Shown here one piece after another: positions 6,224-9,805 of a DNA stretch of 9,805 nucleotides. The notes under the pieces were generated by a model. That model was not told the origin of the DNA, did no database searches, and worked only from the letters and a program-made list of their open reading frames with translations. Within the stretch, counting starts at the first letter, position 1. Every line of letters starts with the position of its first letter. Origin of the DNA: UBA9414 sp958446945 (GTDB lineage: Bacteria; Bacillota; Clostridia; Lachnospirales; Lachnospiraceae); contig CAUCYJ010000099.1 of assembly GCA_958446945.1 (NCBI GenBank), forward strand, positions 1 to 9,805. Reading direction: 5' to 3'. A program made the translations under genes and the position numbers.

Positions 6224-6694
6224 TTATAATGTCTCTGCGCGCTCTTCAATATTCTTTTGAAAATTCATCACTTCATGATCATATTCGGTATCCATATAAA
6301 CTGATCTGATCAAAAAGTCTGCTGTTGCTTTATTGATTGCCATAGGAATATCATACACCTGTGCAATCCTCATCAGCGCCTTTACGTCCGGATCATGTGG
6401 CTGGGCTGTCAAAGGATCGGAAAAAAAGACAACAAAGTCTATCACACCTTCTACAATCTTCGCGCCGATCTGCTGATCTCCGCCCAGCGGGCCGCTATTA
6501 TACCCTTTCACGATGAGACCGGTTTTGTCAGCGATCATTCGTGCCGTTGTTCCGGTACCGTAGAGTTTGTGTTCTTTCAAAATATCATAATGCTCCTGAC
6601 ACCATTCAATCAGTTTCGGTTTTTCATTATCATGGGCGATCAGCGCAATGTTCTTTCTCTGCCCAATCGTAAATGTCACATACTTATCGTTCAT
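6224..6694 (-). CDS. mgsA: methylglyoxal synthase
   Basis: MgsA converts dihydroxyacetone phosphate to methylglyoxal and phosphate, a cytosolic bypass of lower glycolysis that relieves phosphosugar build-up. The 156-residue protein has every family motif: IALIAHD with D22, LYGTGTTA (phosphate binding), NSGPLGGDQQIG with the catalytic base D73, DFVVFFSDPL, and HDPDVKALMR with H100 and D103. The start ATG (6694-6692) has GAGGAAGG upstream. It begins 35 bases after the ppiB stop with no terminator between, so it is probably the second gene of a ppiB-mgsA unit. The ribU promoter follows directly, with no clear terminator for mgsA other than the riboswitch hairpin. Confidence 0.97.
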   Translation of the reverse strand: MNDKYVTFTIGQRKNIALIAHDNEKPKLIEWCQEHYDILKEHKLYGTGTTARMIADKTGLIVKGYNSGPLGGDQQIGAKIVEGVIDFVVFFSDPLTAQPHDPDVKALMRIAQVYDIPMAINKATADFLIRSVYMDTEYDHEVMNFQKNIEERAETL

Positions 6695-6729
6695 CCCGAT
6701 GCCTTCCTCTCTCAGCCTCTTTCCAGCTG

Positions 6730-7248
6730 CTATGCCTGTTCCGGCTCCTCATATGTCTCGCCAAAGGTTTCTACCGTTACGGATTTCATCTTCTGTGGCT
6801 CTAACGGACGGTCACGGAAGTCTGTTGCAGTCTCAGCAATCTTGTTCACAATGTCCATACCTTCTGTCACTTTTCCAAATGCCGCATAAGCTCCATCGAG
6901 ATGCGGAGATTTCTCATGCATAATAAAGAACTGGCTTCCTGCTGAATCCGGATGCATTGCTCTTGCCATTGAGATCACGCCAGGATCATGGGACAGATTA
7001 TTCTGGAATCCATTCTGTGCAAATTCTCCTTTAATATTATATCCAGGCCCGCCTGTACCTGTTCCCTGCGGGCATCCGCCCTGGATCATAAAGCCTCTGA
7101 TCACCCGGTGGAAGATCAGTCCGTCATAAAATCCTTTATTTGCCAGTGAAATAAAGTTTCTTACTGTGTTCGGAGCAACCTCCGGATATAATTCTACTTT
7201 AATGCTTTCGCCATTTTCCATTGTAATTGTAACGATCGGATTTGTCAT
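6730..7248 (-). CDS. ppiB: cyclophilin-type peptidyl-prolyl cis-trans isomerase
   Basis: Cyclophilins speed the cis-trans isomerisation of X-Pro bonds during protein folding. The 172-residue protein shows the full catalytic signature: FHRV with R48, FMIQGG with Q56, GTGTGGPGY, SAGSQFFI with F107-F108, and HLDGAYAAFGKV. There is no signal peptide, so it is a cytosolic, PpiB-like enzyme. The start ATG (7248-7246) has AAAGGA about nine bases upstream. Only 56 bases separate it from the upstream terminator's T run; the best promoter there is weak (TTGCAA at 7306-7301, 17 bases, ATAAAG at 7283-7278). It probably leads the ppiB-mgsA transcript. Confidence 0.95.
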   Translation of the reverse strand: MTNPIVTITMENGESIKVELYPEVAPNTVRNFISLANKGFYDGLIFHRVIRGFMIQGGCPQGTGTGGPGYNIKGEFAQNGFQNNLSHDPGVISMARAMHPDSAGSQFFIMHEKSPHLDGAYAAFGKVTEGMDIVNKIAETATDFRDRPLEPQKMKSVTVETFGETYEEPEQA

Positions 7249-7304
7249 TTTTCTATATTCCTTTCTTTATGATTTCTCTTTATTTTTCCCGCAAATAAAA
7301 TTGC

Positions 7305-7342
7305 AAAAAAATAATTGCAGAGACTTTTTCTGTCTCTGCAAT
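7305..7342 (-). terminator. intrinsic terminator after the tetR gene
   Basis: TTGCAGAGAC (7341-7332) pairs perfectly with GTCTCTGCAA (7324-7315) around a seven-base loop; an A-T pair extends the stem. On the minus strand it is followed by TATTTTTTT. It ends the proC-tetR transcript 30 bases past the tetR stop and separates it from ppiB. Confidence 0.92.
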
Positions 7343-7371
7343 ATATTTTATCACGAAATGACGTCAAACGT

Positions 7372-7950
7372 CTACTCCTTCCTGCGAAACTCTTCCATCA
7401 TAATTGGGAAGTATTCCTTACTGTATTCTGCTAGCGAGTAACTCCCTTTACTCAGGCACCATTCCGATACAAGCGCCCGCTCGCACATCGCATAGTATTT
7501 GACAATCTCACTGACTGACTTGTTCTCCACAATCTCTCCCCGTTTTTGTCCTTCTTCTACAATCCGCCCGATTAAACGGTAATAGATTCGATTCTGATCT
7601 AAAAGGTTCTGTCCAGTCTTGGATACAAGCTGAGTTGAATAAAGCGATGCCAGTAAATCGGCGTTGACCATATTTTCCAGCGCCTCATGCATCTTTGCAT
7701 CGAGATAAATAAGCTTGTCAAAATTATTCATATCATCCTCAATCTCCTGAGAGAGTTCCAGATATTTCTCATCAAGAATCTCAGACAGAGTTCCGAGAAA
7801 TGCATCCTTGCTGTCAAAATGATAATAAAAGGAACCTTTCGATGTACCGGAACGCTTTATAATATCATCTATCGTTGTGTTGTCATATCCTTTTTCATGA
7901 AACAGCTCCCACGCCGCCTCAACAATCTTTGCTTTTACTCTTCCGGCCAT
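7372..7950 (-). CDS. TetR/AcrR-family transcriptional regulator
   Basis: The 192-residue protein has the classic TetR N-terminal DNA-binding domain: helix 1 (about residues 6-20), the GYDNTTIDDI transition, and a helix-turn-helix at about 25-44 ending in the SKGSFYYHFDSKD recognition-helix signature. The rest is an all-helical ligand-binding and dimer domain with no family-specific motif I recognise, so the effector is unknown. The ATG (7950-7948) has a strong AAAGGAG site. It starts 27 bases after the proC stop and shares its transcript. A perfect 20-bp palindrome at the proC promoter is the obvious candidate operator, which would make the unit self-repressing. A second partial copy near the divergent promoter hints that it may also touch the CBM9-like/nagB unit. 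Target and ligand are inferences. Confidence 0.93.
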   Translation of the reverse strand: MAGRVKAKIVEAAWELFHEKGYDNTTIDDIIKRSGTSKGSFYYHFDSKDAFLGTLSEILDEKYLELSQEIEDDMNNFDKLIYLDAKMHEALENMVNADLLASLYSTQLVSKTGQNLLDQNRIYYRLIGRIVEEGQKRGEIVENKSVSEIVKYYAMCERALVSEWCLSKGSYSLAEYSKEYFPIMMEEFRRKE

Positions 7951-7977
7951 CTTGTTCTCCTTTCTTATTTACAAACT

Positions 7978-8772
7978 CTACAGGTTTCTGGAAACATCAG
8001 CGCATGCTTTCATTGCTTCGATCAGCGCGCTTCTAAATCCTCTTTCTTCCAATACGCGAACAGCTTCGATTGTCGTTCCTGCCGGTGAACATACCATATC
8101 TTTTAATTCTCCCGGATGCTTGCCAAGTTCCAGAACCATCTTGGCACTTCCAAGAACTGCCTGTGCTGCGAATTTGTATGCCTGTGGTCTCGGCATTCCT
8201 TCACTCACTGCTGCATCTGCCATTGCCTCAATCATCATAAACACATAAGCCGGTGCGCTTCCGCTGACTGCCACAACTGCATCGATCAGACGTTCCGGAA
8301 CAAATTCTGTCTTTCCAAAACAGTTTAAAATCTCATATGCATATTCCTGTTCTTCTTTCGTAACAGCCTCATTCACACACGCAGCTGTCATACCTTCCAG
8401 CACCATTGCAGGTGTGTTTGGCATTGTACGGACAAGCTTTACTTTCTTGCCAAATTTTTCTTCCAGCCATGCAAGTGTCTTGCCCGGAGCAATGGTAATC
8501 ATCAGTTGATCTTCCCGCACCAGATCTTTTACCTCTGTAATTACTGCTTCATAAAACTGTGGTTTTACCGCAAGCACTACAACATCTGCTTTTTCTACCA
8601 CTTCTTTGTTATTCTCTGTTGTGACAATGCCGTATGCCTCTTCCACTTTCTGTCTTCCGACAGGTGATAAATCTGAACCGATGATCTCTGAAGCTTTGAT
8701 CATTCCATTTTTCACGATACCGCCCATAATCGCGCCGGCCATATTTCCACATCCAATAAATCCTAATTTCAT
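7978..8772 (-). CDS. proC: pyrroline-5-carboxylate reductase
   Basis: ProC reduces pyrroline-5-carboxylate to proline with NAD(P)H, the last step of proline synthesis. The 264-residue length is usual. It opens with the dinucleotide-binding loop GFIGCGNMAG (residues 4-13). The core motifs VKPQ (69-72), RTMPNTP (115-121) and the C-terminal signature running from VSGSAPAYVFMMIEA to KDMVCSPAGTTIEAV (169-238) are all present. The ATG (8772-8770) has a near-perfect AGGAGG site seven bases upstream. It is the first gene of a proC-tetR transcript. The promoter region carries a perfect palindrome that would let a repressor block it. Confidence 0.97.
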   Translation of the reverse strand: MKLGFIGCGNMAGAIMGGIVKNGMIKASEIIGSDLSPVGRQKVEEAYGIVTTENNKEVVEKADVVVLAVKPQFYEAVITEVKDLVREDQLMITIAPGKTLAWLEEKFGKKVKLVRTMPNTPAMVLEGMTAACVNEAVTKEEQEYAYEILNCFGKTEFVPERLIDAVVAVSGSAPAYVFMMIEAMADAAVSEGMPRPQAYKFAAQAVLGSAKMVLELGKHPGELKDMVCSPAGTTIEAVRVLEERGFRSALIEAMKACADVSRNL

Positions 8773-8795
8773 TTTCTTTCCTCCTGACTGAAAGT

Positions 8796-8815
8796 TTTTG
8801 TACTATAGTACAAAA
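8796..8815. promoter_or_regulatory. perfect 20-bp palindrome, candidate operator
   Basis: TTTTGTACTATAGTACAAAA reads identically on both strands. It overlaps the end of the proC -10 box and covers the expected transcription start, the ideal place for a repressor. Given the TetR-family gene in the same transcript, autoregulation is the simplest reading. Confidence 0.7.
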
Positions 8816-8842
8816 TGTAGCACCCCGGAAAGCATTTGTCAA
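8814..8842 (-). promoter_or_regulatory. proC-tetR promoter
   Basis: A consensus TTGACA -35 box (8842-8837) and a TACATT -10 box (8819-8814) are 17 bases apart. The -35 box sits within a small inverted repeat, AGCATT-TGTC-AATGCT (8831-8846), and an A-rich stretch lies further upstream. Confidence 0.75.
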
Positions 8843-8932
8843 TGCTTCTCAAAAGAGGATTTGAAGAATCCGGCCGTTTTTTTGCACGATTTATTTTTTC
8901 TTTTCATCCTGCCTTGCTTTTATAGTACAAGT

Positions 8933-8962
8933 TTGATACTCTTATCTTGTATCAATTATTAT
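8933..8962 (+). promoter_or_regulatory. promoter of the CBM9-like/nagB unit
   Basis: TTGATA (8933-8938) and TATTAT (8957-8962) are 18 bases apart, each one mismatch from consensus. Transcription would start only a few bases before the GAGG ribosome binding site at 8971. The -35 box lies in an inverted repeat, TTGATAC (8933-8939) with GTATCAA (8949-8955). Directly upstream, TATAGTACAA (8921-8930) repeats ten bases of the proC palindrome. Confidence 0.6.
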
Positions 8963-8980
8963 ACTATAATGAGGTAACAT

Positions 8981-9589
8981 ATGCAGTACAAAGTTAAAAT
9001 TATATCATCAAAACAAGAATTGCATACATGTTCCCGTTTCGAAGTCAGCCATGGACTGTGGGGAACGGATACATTTCCCCAGACATACGGATATCTTGGA
9101 TTTGTTCCGGGTGAAGGATTTTATCTCTCAATGACCTGTATGGAGAAAGACCCTTATACCGCGTGTCACATTCAGCAGGGTTCTGTCTGCAAAGACAGCG
9201 CTATGGAATTCTTTCTTCAGTGCTTTGAAGCGAATGAGAATCCTGATGTTTATCTGAACATCGAATTTAATTCTGCGGGAATCATGCACGCCAAGTACGG
9301 CAGCAGCCGTTCAGGCCGCACACATCTTCCGTTGGAAGGCGAGGACGCGCTTGTCTGGGCAAGCCACAAAGAAGATGACAGCTGGAGTGAAGAGGTATTT
9401 CTTCCACTTTCACTTCTTGAGAAGCTTTATCCAGGAATCACATTTGAACAGGGAAGCCGTTTCCGGTGTAATTTTTATAAAATTTCCGAAACACCGGCTA
9501 TTGAGCACTATGCTGCTTACTCCCCGCTTCCGGTTCCAAAACCTGATTTTCATTTACCGGAATTTTTTGCTGAAGCAATTCTGGTATAA
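8981..9589 (+). CDS. CBM9-like carbohydrate-binding protein
   Basis: The 202-residue protein resembles the stand-alone 'carbohydrate-binding family 9-like' proteins of Firmicutes and Bacteroidetes. Supporting features are the strand pair CKDSAMEFFLQ (70-80) and YLNIEFNSAGIMHAKYGSSR (91-110), SWSEEVFLPLSLLEKL (134-149), and an ending NFYKI...HYAAYSPLP...PDFHLPEFFAEAIL (164-201). These are strands of the beta-sandwich fold that CBM9 modules use to grip sugar ends. There is no signal peptide, membrane segment or catalytic domain, so it seems cytosolic and non-catalytic, which is odd for a carbohydrate-binding module. The ATG at 8981 has GAGG six bases upstream. It is followed after 29 bases by nagB, so a link to amino sugars is likely. 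What it binds is unknown. Confidence 0.7.
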   Translation: MQYKVKIISSKQELHTCSRFEVSHGLWGTDTFPQTYGYLGFVPGEGFYLSMTCMEKDPYTACHIQQGSVCKDSAMEFFLQCFEANENPDVYLNIEFNSAGIMHAKYGSSRSGRTHLPLEGEDALVWASHKEDDSWSEEVFLPLSLLEKLYPGITFEQGSRFRCNFYKISETPAIEHYAAYSPLPVPKPDFHLPEFFAEAILV

Positions 9590-9618
9590 AATATTTTTCA
9601 AGAAAGGGGCATTTTATT

Positions 9619-9805
9619 ATGCGCATTATTGTAACAAAAGACTACGAAAACATGAGCAAAAAAGCTGCTGCGATCATCGCTGCACAAGTTGCCGAGAAAC
9701 CGGACTGTGTTCTTGGACTTGCAACTGGTTCCACTCCGATCGGAACATATAAAAATCTGGTAGAATGGTATGATAACGGAAGTCTTGACTTTTCTCAGGT
9801 AAGAA
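9619..9805 (+). CDS. nagB: glucosamine-6-phosphate deaminase, N-terminal part
   Basis: NagB converts glucosamine-6-phosphate to fructose-6-phosphate and ammonia, feeding amino sugars into glycolysis. The first 62 residues are present; the gene continues past the right edge. The start MRIIVTKDYENMSKKAA and the phosphate-binding loop LGLATGSTPIGTY (about residues 33-45) are diagnostic of the family, as is the following YKNLVEWYDNGSLDFSQV. The ATG at 9619 is preceded by AAAGGGG about nine bases upstream. It lies 29 bases after the CBM9-like gene with no terminator between, so the two share a transcript. Confidence 0.95.
   Translation, partial: MRIIVTKDYENMSKKAAAIIAAQVAEKPDCVLGLATGSTPIGTYKNLVEWYDNGSLDFSQVR

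Noticed and set aside
6395..6923. Plus-strand frames of 164 and 91 residues over mgsA and ppiB
   Set aside because: They are antisense to two clear, conserved enzymes and show no recognisable domain.
8855..8887. Possible plus-strand terminator (GGATT/AATCC hairpin near seven T)
   Set aside because: The stem is only five pairs, five bases separate it from the T run, and no plus-strand gene lies upstream.

Overview
The window looks like part of a chromosome from a gut-type Clostridia, most likely a Lachnospiraceae member. The grounds are moderate G+C, strong GGAGG-type ribosome binding sites, a T-box leader, an FMN riboswitch, an energy-coupling-factor (ECF) core module followed by truA, and proteins that read like the Blautia/Dorea/Ruminococcus-gnavus group. 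The family placement is an inference from protein style; no search was run. Almost everything is on the minus strand; only the last 0.85 kb is on the plus strand.

Right to left along the minus strand: proC (proline synthesis) and a TetR-family regulator form one unit, closed by a strong terminator at about 7305-7341. ppiB (cyclophilin) and mgsA (methylglyoxal synthase) follow as a probable pair. Next comes an FMN riboswitch with its own promoter and terminator, controlling ribU, the riboflavin-binding S component of an ECF transporter. Immediately downstream lie ecfA1, ecfA2 and ecfT, the shared energising module that RibU needs, and then truA (tRNA pseudouridine synthase), closed by a terminator at about 1690-1726. 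A remnant of an RpiR/SIS regulator follows. Then a full T-box leader (about 785-1117, with promoter) precedes a NUDIX hydrolase gene overlapped by the start of a P-loop kinase-like gene that runs off the left edge.

On the plus strand, divergent from proC, a CBM9-like carbohydrate-binding protein gene precedes nagB (glucosamine-6-phosphate deaminase), which runs off the right edge. The proC promoter carries a perfect 20-bp palindrome, a good candidate operator for the TetR protein encoded two genes on. A 10-bp piece of it recurs beside the divergent promoter.

Most of the window is conserved housekeeping. The less ordinary points are the T-box in front of a NUDIX/kinase pair rather than an aminoacyl-tRNA synthetase or amino-acid gene, the riboswitch-controlled ribU placed directly before the ECF core, the proC-tetR unit with its palindrome, and the uncharacterised CBM9-like gene ahead of nagB. 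I found no CRISPR array, insertion sequence, phage gene, rRNA or tRNA, and no clear evidence of an entirely new system.
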